A stretch of DNA of 36,611 bases from M55B165 sp964423265 (lineage in GTDB: Bacteria > Actinomycetota > Humimicrobiia > Humimicrobiales > Humimicrobiaceae). Made by a program: the position numbers and the translations under genes. Position 1 is the first letter of the stretch. Each line of letters opens with the position of its first letter. Location of the stretch: positions 1-36,611 of the forward strand of contig CAYREF010000017.1 of assembly GCA_964423265.1 (NCBI GenBank), written 5' to 3'. The notes beneath the pieces were generated by a model, which was not told the DNA's origin, made no database searches, and saw only the letters and a program-made list of their open reading frames with translations. Below are positions 24,792 through 33,001 of this stretch, one piece after another.

Positions 24792-25259
24792 ATGCGAATT
24801 GGAATCGGTTATGATGTACATGCGCTAAAGGCGGGAAGAAAGTTGATACTGGGAGGCGTAAGGATAGAATATCATTTAGGCCTTGAAGGCCATTCTGATT
24901 CAGATGTACTAATCCATGCCATAATGGATGCAATACTGGGCGCTTGCGGTTTGGGCGACATCGGAATCCACTTCCCGGATACCGACCCCGCATATAAAGG
25001 CATATCTAGCTTATTGCTACTGGAAAAGGTAGAAGAGAAGATGAAAGCTAAGGGGAAGAAGATATTAAATATAGACAGTACAATTATTATGCAAGAACCT
25101 AAAGTTTCTCCACATATGGAGGAAATGAAGGAAAATATAGCTGCTGCTTTAGGTATCAGTAAAAGCCTGGTAAATATTAAGGCAACAACTACTGAAGGTT
25201 TGGGATACTGTGGCAGAGGGGAAGGTATTGCAGCACAAAGCGTTGTTTTGTTAAAATGA
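24792..25259 (+). CDS. ispF: 2-C-methyl-D-erythritol 2,4-cyclodiphosphate synthase
   Basis: It cyclises CDP-methylerythritol phosphate with loss of CMP. Zinc ligands are visible in GIGYDVHAL (Asp and His) and in the GHSDSDVLIHAIMDA block (His). The substrate loop FPDTDP, IMQEPKVSPHMEEM and the C-terminal TTTEGLGYCGRGEGI complete the family pattern. It is 155 residues and separate from IspD, not fused. The stop TGA at 25257 lies in the same frame as the downstream gltX, 33 bases before its unusual start. Confidence 0.96.
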   Translation: MRIGIGYDVHALKAGRKLILGGVRIEYHLGLEGHSDSDVLIHAIMDAILGACGLGDIGIHFPDTDPAYKGISSLLLLEKVEEKMKAKGKKILNIDSTIIMQEPKVSPHMEEMKENIAAALGISKSLVNIKATTTEGLGYCGRGEGIAAQSVVLLK

Positions 25260-25281
25260 ATATTTCGGAATAAAAAAGCAC

Positions 25282-25295
25282 GGGAGGCTAAAATT
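25282..25295 (+). promoter_or_regulatory. ribosome binding site with AUU start codon for gltX
   Basis: GGGAGG (25282-25287) is followed after five bases by ATT (25293-25295), which begins the conserved GluRS N-terminus. Between the ispF stop and this point the frame contains no ATG, GTG or TTG, so ATT is the only start that keeps the full catalytic domain. AUU starts are known for infC and pcnB, where initiation depends on IF3. Confidence 0.7.
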
Positions 25296-26747
25296 AAAAG
25301 ATTTAGATTTGCTCCATCCCCGACAGGGGGCTTACATATTGGAACAGCAAGGACTGCCCTTTTTAACTGGCTTGCTGCCAGGAGTTCTAAGGGAGAGCTA
25401 ATACTGCGGATAGAGGATACAGATTTCAAGAGGTCAAAAAAAGAGTATGAAAATTCTATAACGGGCGACCTCAAGTGGCTGGGGCTTGAATGGGACTCCC
25501 TTTATAGGCAAAGCGACCGGCTTGATGTTTACAAGAGATATGCTTTTAAGCTTTTGGAGGATGGTTTGGCTTATAGGTGTTTTTGCACGCCCCAGAGGTT
25601 AGAAAAGCTTAAAAAACAGCAGTATGTAGAAAACAGATCATCTAAATATGACAACAAATGCAGGAATTTAAGCCGGGAAGAGATAGAAAGAAACCTGGCA
25701 GAAGGCAAAAGCTTTGCTATCAGGTTTAAAATAAACAGACAAAGGGACATAGTATTTAATGACCTTATAAGGGATGAAATAAAAATAAGCCCGGATGTGT
25801 TTGGGGATTTTGTAATCCTTAAATCAGATAATACCCCCTCTTATAACTTTGCGGTGGTTATTGATGACGGGGATATGGGCATAACCCATGTATTGAGGGG
25901 AGAGGACCATATTACCAATACTGCTAGGCAGATACTTTTGTTTGAAGGGTTGGGATGGGAGATGCCTGAATACGCCCATCTTTCTATGATATTGGGAAAA
26001 GACGGATCGAAATTAAGCAAAAGGCATGGCGCAACTACCATCTCAGAGTTTAGGAATATGGGGTACTTAAGCGCTGCAATGGGAAACTACCTTTCTTTGC
26101 TTTCCTGGGCACCTCCAGAAGAGGAGGAAGAGATTTTTAAAATAGAAGAAATAGTAGATAAGTTTAAAATAAGCGGGTTATCAAAAAGCCCGGCAATCTT
26201 TGATATAGACAAGCTTAACTGGATAAACGGAAACCATATAAGAGCCACGGATTCTACTAAATTATTTGGGCTTTCCATTCCCTTCATATTGCAGGGAAAA
26301 ATTGTAGGAAAAAAGGAGATAAAGGATACAAGAGTTAGGGATAAATTAATCAAAGCCATAGGAGCTTATAAGAAGAATTTAAAAACATTGGCTGAAATAC
26401 CTGGCTACATAAAAGGGCTATTTGAACCGGAAATTGAAAATTACGAAAAAGAGGCAAAAAAAATATTGGAACTGGAGTCATCAAATACAGTTATTTCCCA
26501 GTTTCTCCAGAGGCTTGAAGAATCAAGGCCCCAGGGCTCTTTAAGTGAGGAGAAAGCAAAACAGTTAATTGGAAATATAAAAAAAGAATTAAAGGGGAAG
26601 AAAATTAAGGGTAAATACCTTTACATGCCAGTAAGGGTTTCTCTTACTGGTATGACTCATGGCCCTGAATTACCCAAGGTAATATCAATATTAGGTATAG
26701 AGAGCTGTATTAAAAGGGTAAAACAAACTTTAAGGATAATGAATTAA
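25293..26747 (+). CDS. gltX: glutamyl-tRNA synthetase, starting at AUU
   Basis: It charges tRNA-Glu. The essential N-terminal sequence KRFRFAPSPTGGLHIGTAR, holding the HIGH-type motif, comes directly after ATT 25293. A start at the first in-frame ATG (25560) would delete about 89 residues including the active site. Later elements are ILRIEDTDFKRS, the possible zinc Cys of YRCFCTP and CRN, RGEDHITNTARQ and KLSKRHGATT (KMSKS-type). The C-terminal anticodon-binding helical domain is complete, giving 484 residues. It lies in the ispF-gltX-cysE-cysS order of Bacillus. Whether it is a discriminating or non-discriminating (also tRNA-Gln) GluRS cannot be told here. Confidence 0.93.
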   Translation: MKRFRFAPSPTGGLHIGTARTALFNWLAARSSKGELILRIEDTDFKRSKKEYENSITGDLKWLGLEWDSLYRQSDRLDVYKRYAFKLLEDGLAYRCFCTPQRLEKLKKQQYVENRSSKYDNKCRNLSREEIERNLAEGKSFAIRFKINRQRDIVFNDLIRDEIKISPDVFGDFVILKSDNTPSYNFAVVIDDGDMGITHVLRGEDHITNTARQILLFEGLGWEMPEYAHLSMILGKDGSKLSKRHGATTISEFRNMGYLSAAMGNYLSLLSWAPPEEEEEIFKIEEIVDKFKISGLSKSPAIFDIDKLNWINGNHIRATDSTKLFGLSIPFILQGKIVGKKEIKDTRVRDKLIKAIGAYKKNLKTLAEIPGYIKGLFEPEIENYEKEAKKILELESSNTVISQFLQRLEESRPQGSLSEEKAKQLIGNIKKELKGKKIKGKYLYMPVRVSLTGMTHGPELPKVISILGIESCIKRVKQTLRIMN

Positions 26748-26748
26748 T

Positions 26749-27423
26749 ATGGGTTTAATAAGCGAGGTAAGGGAACAAATACAGGTTGCCAAGGAAAGGG
26801 ACCCGGCAGCAGTAAGTAGCGCTGAAATACTTTTTACTTATTCAGGCCTGCATGCAATTATATGCTACAGGATTGCAAGTTGGTTAAAGAAACACAGGAT
26901 ACCATTCCTGCCGAGATTTATTTCACAATATACAAAATTTTTGACTGGCATAGAAATCCACCCCGGAGCCAAAATTGCCAGGCGTCTATTTATTGACCAT
27001 GGTATGGGAGTGGTGGTGGGAGAAACCACTGAAATAGGCAATGACGTCACCTTGTACCAGGGTGTAACCCTAGGGGGTACGGGTAAGGAAAAAGGCAAAA
27101 GGCATCCAACTATAGGAAATAATGTGATTATATCTGCTGGATCCAAAGTTTTAGGGTCTATTCAAATTGGAAATAATGTAATTATTGGTGCTGGGGCAGT
27201 TGTAATAAAGTCTGTGCCTGACAACTGTACAGTAGTGGGGGTGCCGGGAAGAATTGTAAAAATTGGGGGAGAGAAGGTCCTATCTGATGAATTTCATAGG
27301 ATGAATTTACCTGACCCTGTTAGTGACGTATTAAGCGACTGTTGTGCCAGGATTGATTTTTTGGAGAAAAAATTAGAGAGTTTGGATGAAAAAAAAGAAA
27401 AGGGAGAAAAGAGTGGGCCTTAA
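26749..27423 (+). CDS. cysE: serine O-acetyltransferase
   Basis: It acetylates serine, the first step of cysteine synthesis. An N-terminal helical domain is followed by the left-handed beta-helix of hexapeptide repeats: EIHPGAKIARRLFIDHGMGV, the catalytic region VVGETTEIGNDVTLYQGVTL and NNVIIGAGAVV, VPDNCTVVGVPGRIV. The 224-residue length fits the shorter, Bacillus-like form. ATG 26749 starts one base after the gltX stop. The 3' end overlaps cysS by 11 bases, tying cysteine supply to cysteinyl-tRNA charging. Confidence 0.96.
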   Translation: MGLISEVREQIQVAKERDPAAVSSAEILFTYSGLHAIICYRIASWLKKHRIPFLPRFISQYTKFLTGIEIHPGAKIARRLFIDHGMGVVVGETTEIGNDVTLYQGVTLGGTGKEKGKRHPTIGNNVIISAGSKVLGSIQIGNNVIIGAGAVVIKSVPDNCTVVGVPGRIVKIGGEKVLSDEFHRMNLPDPVSDVLSDCCARIDFLEKKLESLDEKKEKGEKSGP

Positions 27424-28882
27424 AATTTATAATACTTTAAATAGAAAGAAACAGGAGTTTATACCAAGGAATAAGGAAGTCAACATGTATGTGTGCGGGC
27501 CAACCGTATATAATTACATCTCTATTGGCAATGCCAGGCCTATAGTTGTTTTTAATATGGTAAACAATTACCTCAAATACCTTGGATTTAAGGTAAATTA
27601 TGTCCAGAATGTAACTGATATTGAAGATAAAATTATAGACAAAGCCAAGCAGGAAGATGTTGATTTTAGGGCAATTACTCGCCGCTACATTAATGCTTTT
27701 ATGGAAGATTTAAAGAATTTAAAAATTAGCCAATTTAAGGAAATGCCTTTGGCTACTGAAATGGTGCCGGAGATAATAAAGATTATACAGAAAATAATAG
27801 ATACAGGATATGGTTATGTAATAAATGGAAATGTCTATTTTGATGTCAGTAAATTTAAAGGCTATGGCAAACTTTCAGGCCAAAAGATTGAAGAAATGCA
27901 ATCTCAGGAAACTGAAGAAGGGGAAATACACAAAAAAAGGAATCCCATAGACTTTGCTTTGTGGAAAAAGGCAAAACAAGGTGAACCAAGCTGGGACAGC
28001 CCCTGGGGCCAGGGGAGACCTGGCTGGCATATAGAATGTTCTGCCATGTCTACTTCAATTCTGGACCGTTCCATAGATATACATGGTGGTGGTCTGGACC
28101 TGGTTTTTCCCCATCATGAAAATGAGATAACTCAATCAGAAGCTGCTTACCCCGGAAAAGAGTTTGTGCGCTACTGGATGCATAATGGAATGATAGAAGT
28201 AAAAGAGTCAAAAATGTCTAAATCTGATGGCTTAAAAGAAAATTGGATTTTAAAAAACCTTTTAAAAAAATATAACCACAATGTCTTAAAGATGTACATG
28301 CTTTCCACTCATTATAGGAGCCCCCTTGAATTTAGCATGGACAAACTAGAAGGTTCTAAAAAAAGCCTGGAAAGGATTGTTAACTCTTTGAGAAATATTA
28401 TGTTTCTCCTTAAAGAGTCTGAAAAAGAGAAGCAAAATCTAGAAAAGGGTAGCAATACAAGTAAAAAAATAATGGAATTGGTGACAGATAGCAAAGAGAA
28501 TTTTTTAAAGGCAATGGATGATGATTTCAATTCAGCCCAAGCTATTGGCTACCTGTTTGATTTTGTTAAAGAAATTAACATGATAATACAAAAGCCTTCT
28601 TTTAGAATGAATGCTGAAATAAGAGATGGTCTCTCTTATGCTTATAAGCAGATTCTTGAATTATCTGCTATCCTGGGCTTTGACCTCAGGGATGAAATAA
28701 AAGCTAAGAAAGAAAAAAAAGAAATAGGAAGCGCGGAGATAGAAGAACTTATTGTAAAGAGGAATGAAGCCAGAAAAAACAAAGACTTTGAAGAAGCCGA
28801 TAAAATAAGGAATTATTTAATGGAAAAAGGTATAGAACTGGAGGATAGAAAAGAAGGTACTATTTGGAAAGTGAGGCAATAA
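27413..28882 (+). CDS. cysS: cysteinyl-tRNA synthetase with SIGN in place of HIGH
   Basis: It charges tRNA-Cys. I set the start at GTG 27413 because AGGGAG lies 6 bases upstream and the protein then begins GLKIYNTLNRKKQEF, like its family; ATG 27386 would add a poly-Lys leader that includes the ribosome binding site. Zinc ligands are present: Cys28 in MYVCGPTVYN, the Cys of GWHIECSAMS, and His/Glu of FPHHENE. KMSKSDG is intact. The HIGH motif, normally HIGN in this family, reads SIGN (Ser37, codon TCT), so the first histidine is missing. The C-terminal DALR-type helical domain is complete (489 residues). Confidence 0.94.
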   Translation: MGLKIYNTLNRKKQEFIPRNKEVNMYVCGPTVYNYISIGNARPIVVFNMVNNYLKYLGFKVNYVQNVTDIEDKIIDKAKQEDVDFRAITRRYINAFMEDLKNLKISQFKEMPLATEMVPEIIKIIQKIIDTGYGYVINGNVYFDVSKFKGYGKLSGQKIEEMQSQETEEGEIHKKRNPIDFALWKKAKQGEPSWDSPWGQGRPGWHIECSAMSTSILDRSIDIHGGGLDLVFPHHENEITQSEAAYPGKEFVRYWMHNGMIEVKESKMSKSDGLKENWILKNLLKKYNHNVLKMYMLSTHYRSPLEFSMDKLEGSKKSLERIVNSLRNIMFLLKESEKEKQNLEKGSNTSKKIMELVTDSKENFLKAMDDDFNSAQAIGYLFDFVKEINMIIQKPSFRMNAEIRDGLSYAYKQILELSAILGFDLRDEIKAKKEKKEIGSAEIEELIVKRNEARKNKDFEEADKIRNYLMEKGIELEDRKEGTIWKVRQ

Positions 28883-29467
28883 ATGGATGTATGCAGCTTG
28901 ATAAAAAAAAGAAGGACTATCAGAAAATTCAAGCAGGAAGAGGTATCTGAGGATATTTTAAAAAAATTAGTGGATGCAGCCAGACTTGCTCCCTCAGCGG
29001 CAAACCTTCAACCATTAGAATACGTGATTGTAAATGACAAAAAATTAGTAAAACAAGTTTTTAAATATACCAAGTGGGCAGGATACATTTCTCCTGAAGG
29101 AGACCCCGGACCTGGAGAGGAGCCCACTTCTTTTATTGTAGTTTTGGTTGATTTAGGGATTGCCAATAAAAAATATTATAAGGTTGATTGTGGAACTGCA
29201 GCGGAAAATTTAATTATTGCAGCTCTTGGCCAGGGCATTGGTAGCTGCATTATCGGGGCTTGCAATAAGAGAGAAATAGCTAAGCTGCTGAATATTTCCA
29301 AAACCAGGGAGATAGAGTTTTTGATTGCCCTAGGATATCCGGCAGAGGAGCCGGTTCAAGAAGATAGGGATGATACTGTTAAGTATTATAAAGACGGGGA
29401 CGGGGTGCTCCATGTACCCAAGAAGCCCTTAAGAAAAATACTTCACCTTAATTCATACCATGAATAA
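28883..29467 (+). CDS. nitroreductase family protein (FMN-dependent)
   Basis: A 194-residue flavoprotein of the nitroreductase fold. The N-terminal FMN-binding pattern SLIKKRRTIRKFK, then LVDAARLAPSAANLQP, and GTAAENLIIAALGQGIGSCII with FLIALGYPAEEP are typical. The substrate is unknown; the family reduces nitroaromatics, quinones or flavins or carries out specialised steps. The start ATG 28883 directly abuts the cysS stop and the 3' end overlaps rlmB by 8 bases. In Bacillus this slot between cysS and rlmB holds the ribonuclease Mini-III (mrnC), which is absent here. Confidence 0.88.
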   Translation: MDVCSLIKKRRTIRKFKQEEVSEDILKKLVDAARLAPSAANLQPLEYVIVNDKKLVKQVFKYTKWAGYISPEGDPGPGEEPTSFIVVLVDLGIANKKYYKVDCGTAAENLIIAALGQGIGSCIIGACNKREIAKLLNISKTREIEFLIALGYPAEEPVQEDRDDTVKYYKDGDGVLHVPKKPLRKILHLNSYHE

Positions 29468-30245
29468 GGAAAATAAAGAATACCTTTACGGCTATTATCC
29501 TGTATATCTAGCTTTAAGCAAAAATACCGGTAACAGGGGCTTGTACAGGCTGTTTATAAACAAAAATAAGAAAATTCATGCCAGGCTTGAAGGCTTGATA
29601 AAGTGGGGCAGGAAGAAAAATGTTGAAATATTAAAGCTGGACAAAAAAGACTTTAATAATTACTTTGAAAAGAATTTTGACTTGATAGATAAATTTTCTA
29701 ACCAGGGAATAGTACTAGAGACCTCCCCTTACAATTATTATCATTTAGATAAATACCTTTCCCAAGAAATAAGGAAAGATTCCAGATTAGTCATACTGGA
29801 CGGGGTTACTGATGTGGGGAATTTTGGTTCTATTATTAGGAATTGCAGTGCTTTTTCATTTGATGGAATATTGATTTCCAAAGATAGGAGCGTACCAGTA
29901 AATAAAAGGGTAAGTAAAATTTCTGTTGGCGCATTGGAAAATGTAAGGATATTTAGGGTAACTAATTTAGTTAGGAATATGAAAAAGTTAAAAAAAGCCG
30001 GATTTTGGATATACGGGACAACATCACAAAATAAAGGCAATATTCAAAATCTAGGAGAAGCCGAGTTTACTTTTCCCTTGGCAATTGTATTTGGTAGCGA
30101 GGGAAGGGGCATGAGCAGGCTGGTAGAAGAAAATTGTGATTTCATGGTAAGAATCGATATGGGTAAAAATATTCAGTCGTTAAATGTTTCTGTTGCAAGT
30201 GGTATAATAATGCATCGGGTATATATGGAGAAAAAGAATGAATGA
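29460..30245 (+). CDS. rlmB: RlmB/TrmH-type SPOUT rRNA 2'-O-methyltransferase
   Basis: A SPOUT-fold methyltransferase that probably 2'-O-methylates 23S rRNA using S-adenosylmethionine. The N-terminal substrate-binding domain starts EYLYGYYPVYLALSKN. The catalytic domain has motif 1 DVGNFGSIIRNC (with the conserved Arg), motif 2 VFGSEGRGMSRLV and motif 3 IQSLNVSVASGII, which forms the knotted SAM site. Length is 261 residues. The place between cysS and the NYN nuclease gene is the Bacillus yacO position, which favours RlmB over other TrmH-family members. It overlaps both neighbours by 8 bases. Confidence 0.9.
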   Translation: MNKENKEYLYGYYPVYLALSKNTGNRGLYRLFINKNKKIHARLEGLIKWGRKKNVEILKLDKKDFNNYFEKNFDLIDKFSNQGIVLETSPYNYYHLDKYLSQEIRKDSRLVILDGVTDVGNFGSIIRNCSAFSFDGILISKDRSVPVNKRVSKISVGALENVRIFRVTNLVRNMKKLKKAGFWIYGTTSQNKGNIQNLGEAEFTFPLAIVFGSEGRGMSRLVEENCDFMVRIDMGKNIQSLNVSVASGIIMHRVYMEKKNE

Positions 30246-30753
30246 ATTGATAATAATAGACGGATATAATTTTATATTTAATTTTATTAAGGCAGGTAGT
30301 GTTGATAATAACACTTTAGCCGCATACAGGGATAAACTAATCGAAGATTTGGTGGACTACAGATACAGCAAAAGCCGGGAAGTAGTGGTAATATTCGATG
30401 CTAAGAATAGTACAAACCGGAAAAGGTCATACCATAAACATAATGGCATAAGGATAATTTATTCCCAGGGCGGAGAAACTGCTGATAGCGTAATTGAAGA
30501 GCTGGTGCATAAAAATAAGGGGCATAAAAAAATATTTGTGGTTACTTCTGATTATCCACAGCAAAAGGTAATTTTTAAAGGCAATATTTACCGTAAATCT
30601 TCTAGGGAATTTGGAATTGAGCTAAAGTTAGCCAAAAAAGAAATTGAAGATAATGTAGATAGAGTCAACCAGAACAATAATTCATTTTACTTTTTTTCTA
30701 ACCGTCTAGACAAAAAAATATTAGATGAATTTTCAAAAATCAGGAAAAGTTAA
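30238..30753 (+). CDS. NYN-domain (YacP-like) putative ribonuclease
   Basis: A 171-residue protein of the YacP/Rae1 family with a PIN-like fold. Acidic residues expected at the metal site appear in IIIDGYNFIFNF, VVIFDAKNS, GGETADSVIEEL and VVTSDYPQQK. In Bacillus the homologue Rae1 cuts mRNA in the ribosomal A site; the same role here is inference from homology and position after rlmB. It overlaps rlmB by 8 bases and the following secreted nuclease gene by 29 bases. Confidence 0.85.
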   Translation: MNELIIIDGYNFIFNFIKAGSVDNNTLAAYRDKLIEDLVDYRYSKSREVVVIFDAKNSTNRKRSYHKHNGIRIIYSQGGETADSVIEELVHKNKGHKKIFVVTSDYPQQKVIFKGNIYRKSSREFGIELKLAKKEIEDNVDRVNQNNNSFYFFSNRLDKKILDEFSKIRKS

Positions 30754-31531
30754 TTTCATTATCTTCATTCTTATATTTATTCCAGTATGCTTGGCTGGTT
30801 GCGGCATCTATTATGGTTATCCCGAAAGCCAAGATGAAGAAAATACAGTAGAAGAAGTAATAGATGGGGATACCTTTTTGCTTTCCAGCAACCAGAAAGT
30901 TAGGCTAATAGGAATAAATACACCTGAAAAGAAGCAATTTTATTATAAGGAAGCACGGCAAGCCTTAAAAGCCTTAATTGGGGGAGAAAAAATCAAACTG
31001 GAGAAGGATGTGAGTGAAAGGGATAAATATGGCAGGCTGCTCAGGTATGTTTACTTGGATGATTTATTTGTTAACCTTGAAATGGTAAAAAGAGGTTTTG
31101 CCAATGCTTTTACTTATCCTCCTGACGTAAAATATGCTGATGAATTTTTAAATGCTGAAAGGTTTGCAAGAGAACAAGGCTTGGGCCTGTGGAAAAAGTC
31201 TGAAATAGATAAGATTGAAATTAGTATAAATTATGATGCTGAAGGAAATGACAATAATAATTTAAATGGTGAATATGTTTTGTTAAAAAACTATAGCAAT
31301 TCCAAATATAACATGGATGGGTGGACTGTTAAGGATAGTGCAACAAATATTTATAGATTCGGAAAATATATTTTATATCCAGGTGTATGCATTTATTTAT
31401 ATACCGGCAGCGGAACAGATGAAGGTAATAAATTTTACTGGCAAAGTGATACCCCAGTATGGAATAACAGTCACGACACCCTATATTTAAGGGATAAGGC
31501 AGGGCAACTTATTGGCATCTATAATTATTGA
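30725..31531 (+). CDS. lipoprotein with thermonuclease (SNase) and lamin-tail domains
   Basis: A hydrophobic signal ends in the lipobox CLAGC (Cys about 26), predicting a lipid-anchored extracellular protein. The staphylococcal-nuclease domain follows: VIDGDTFLL (metal Asp), VRLIGINTPE (catalytic Arg), RDKYGRLLRYVYL (second Arg) and the terminal GLGLWKK. From about residue 180 a lamin-tail-like beta domain is seen (NLNGEYVLLKNYSN, MDGWTVKD, YLYTGSG, DTLYLRDKAG). Such LTD modules occur on many secreted nucleases. The likely job is breakdown of extracellular nucleic acid for nutrients. It ends the long operon begun at mcsA; only 14 bases separate it from the convergent protease gene, with no clear terminator. 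Confidence 0.88.
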   Translation: MNFQKSGKVNFIIFILIFIPVCLAGCGIYYGYPESQDEENTVEEVIDGDTFLLSSNQKVRLIGINTPEKKQFYYKEARQALKALIGGEKIKLEKDVSERDKYGRLLRYVYLDDLFVNLEMVKRGFANAFTYPPDVKYADEFLNAERFAREQGLGLWKKSEIDKIEISINYDAEGNDNNNLNGEYVLLKNYSNSKYNMDGWTVKDSATNIYRFGKYILYPGVCIYLYTGSGTDEGNKFYWQSDTPVWNNSHDTLYLRDKAGQLIGIYNY

Positions 31532-31545
31532 ATTTGCGACAATAA

Positions 31546-32055
31546 TTAAAAGTATTTCCTTAAACTTGTAATAGTTTTTGAAACCATAGCTTCTGTTTGT
31601 GGCGATAAGTCCATAGTGAATTTAAATACATTACTAGCTCCCTTATTATTGCTGCAAACATTTATACCAAAAAGGTACCCCTTAAGCTTAATATTAGAGG
31701 TTAAATATAACAGGTTTAATACATCTGTGATGCTAGTTTGGTGAAAAGATATAAATTGTGCCTCTTCTGCTTTCCCCATGTTGTAGATTTCTTCAAGAGG
31801 TACCACGTAAAGGTTATTTTTGGATTTTTTATTAATAATTTTTATAGCGTCTACAATCAGAAATCGGCAATTTTTATATTTTTCAAATATGGGAAGCAAG
31901 CCAAAACCTGCAGTAGCACCATCTATGGGCTTAACATGGGGAGGCAAATTTTCCTTTTCCAGTTCCTTTATTACTTTTACCCCTATGCCTTCATCTCCCA
32001 GTAGAATATTGCCAATACCCAGTATCACTGTTTTTATATTCTCTACATTATCCAT
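31546..32055 (-). CDS. [NiFe]-hydrogenase maturation protease (HybD/HycI type)
   Basis: A 169-residue endopeptidase that removes the C-terminal peptide of the large subunit after nickel insertion. Metal-sensing residues of the family are seen in ILGIGNILLGDEGIGV (Glu), FLIVDAIK (Asp) and ISFHQTS (His). It is the last gene of the hydrogenase-metV-metF unit, 40 bases after metF. The large subunit encoded at the other end of this unit keeps exactly the kind of C-terminal extension this protease would cut. Confidence 0.88.
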   Translation of the reverse strand: MDNVENIKTVILGIGNILLGDEGIGVKVIKELEKENLPPHVKPIDGATAGFGLLPIFEKYKNCRFLIVDAIKIINKKSKNNLYVVPLEEIYNMGKAEEAQFISFHQTSITDVLNLLYLTSNIKLKGYLFGINVCSNNKGASNVFKFTMDLSPQTEAMVSKTITSLRKYF

Positions 32056-32095
32056 AAATAAAAATACCAGATATAAATTTGCTTCTAAGCTATCA

Positions 32096-33001
32096 TTATT
32101 TTATTTTATCAATCAATGCCGGGACATGTTTTTCCCATCCCAGTGCCTGTATGTGTACGCCCTGGCAGAGTGGCTTTACTTCATTTATAATTTCAGCAGC
32201 TATATCTATACAGGTAGATACCTTATCATCAGTTTCAGCCATTCGCTTGCAGGTAGATTCAGGAACAAAAACACCTGGGACAAATTTGTTCATATAGTTT
32301 GCCATCTTGTCTGATTTAAGTAATATCACTCCTGCAAGTATGGGGATATCTATATTCAATTTAGAGATTTTTTCCATAAATCTTTTAAAAACTTCTGGGT
32401 CAAAAATCGCTTGAGTTTGGAAAAATTGTGCTCCCTGGTCAATCTTTTTTTTCATCTTTATAATTTGTAGCTCTAAAGAAGCCTCAGTATCAGCTCCAGG
32501 GTTTACCACTGCCCCCTTAAAGAATGAGGGCTTTTCAGTAAGTTCCTTACCGGCAAGATCATAGCCTTCTTCTAATTTTTTTATAGCCCACAATAGCTGG
32601 ACTGAATCCAGATCAAAAACTGGCTCTGCCTGGGGGTGGTCTCCAATATTTGTGAAATCCCCAGTAAGTGCCAATATATTTTTTATTCCCAGCACGTGAG
32701 CGCTAAGTATGTCAGATTGGAGGGCAAGCCTGTTTCTATCCCTGCAGGTCATTTGGAATATGGGGTCCAGGTCCATTTGCTTTAGTAAATGGCAGGTAGC
32801 AAGAGAGCCTAATCTCATAACTGAGCTTTGAAGGTCAGTTACGTTAATGGCATCAGCTAAGCCTTTTAAGATATTTCCTGCGTTTTTAATTTCTTCGTCT
32901 TCAGCACCCTTTGGGGGTCCTATTTCACAGGTAACTGCAAATTTGCCGCTATCTAACGCTTCCTTTAGTTTAGATTTACTTTTTGTATTCTTGGCTATCA
33001 T
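32096..33001 (-). CDS. metF: methylenetetrahydrofolate reductase, flavoprotein subunit MetF
   Basis: A TIM-barrel FMN/FAD protein of 301 residues that reduces 5,10-methylene-THF to 5-methyl-THF. Family features are VTCEIGPPKG with the catalytic Glu, NVTDLQSSVMRLGS, MTCRDRNRLALQSD and ILALTGDFTNIGDHP, followed by GAVVNPGAD and QGAQFFQTQAIFDPEVF. The protein is of the short, acetogen type that works with MetV. GAGGAGG precedes the start, and the ATG overlaps the metV stop by 4 bases, so the two are translationally coupled. In the Wood-Ljungdahl pathway it supplies methyl groups for acetyl-CoA synthesis. Neighbouring hydrogenase genes point to H2 as the electron source. Confidence 0.94.
   Translation of the reverse strand: MIAKNTKSKSKLKEALDSGKFAVTCEIGPPKGAEDEEIKNAGNILKGLADAINVTDLQSSVMRLGSLATCHLLKQMDLDPIFQMTCRDRNRLALQSDILSAHVLGIKNILALTGDFTNIGDHPQAEPVFDLDSVQLLWAIKKLEEGYDLAGKELTEKPSFFKGAVVNPGADTEASLELQIIKMKKKIDQGAQFFQTQAIFDPEVFKRFMEKISKLNIDIPILAGVILLKSDKMANYMNKFVPGVFVPESTCKRMAETDDKVSTCIDIAAEIINEVKPLCQGVHIQALGWEKHVPALIDKIK

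Noticed and set aside
1552..25259. Reassignment of TGA to a sense codon, suggested by in-frame TGA between otsA and otsB and between ispF and gltX
   Set aside because: TGA ends many intact genes at the expected C-terminus (clpC, disA, purD, ispF, metV), and tryptophan is encoded by TGG, so the standard code holds.
27386..27412. Longer CysRS reading from ATG 27386
   Set aside because: The added leader is a Lys-rich read of the cysE tail and contains the ribosome binding site for GTG 27413.
31738..32314. Plus-strand frames opposite the protease and metF genes
   Set aside because: Antisense to two clearly identified genes; sequence is Phe/Ser/Ile-rich with no domain pattern.
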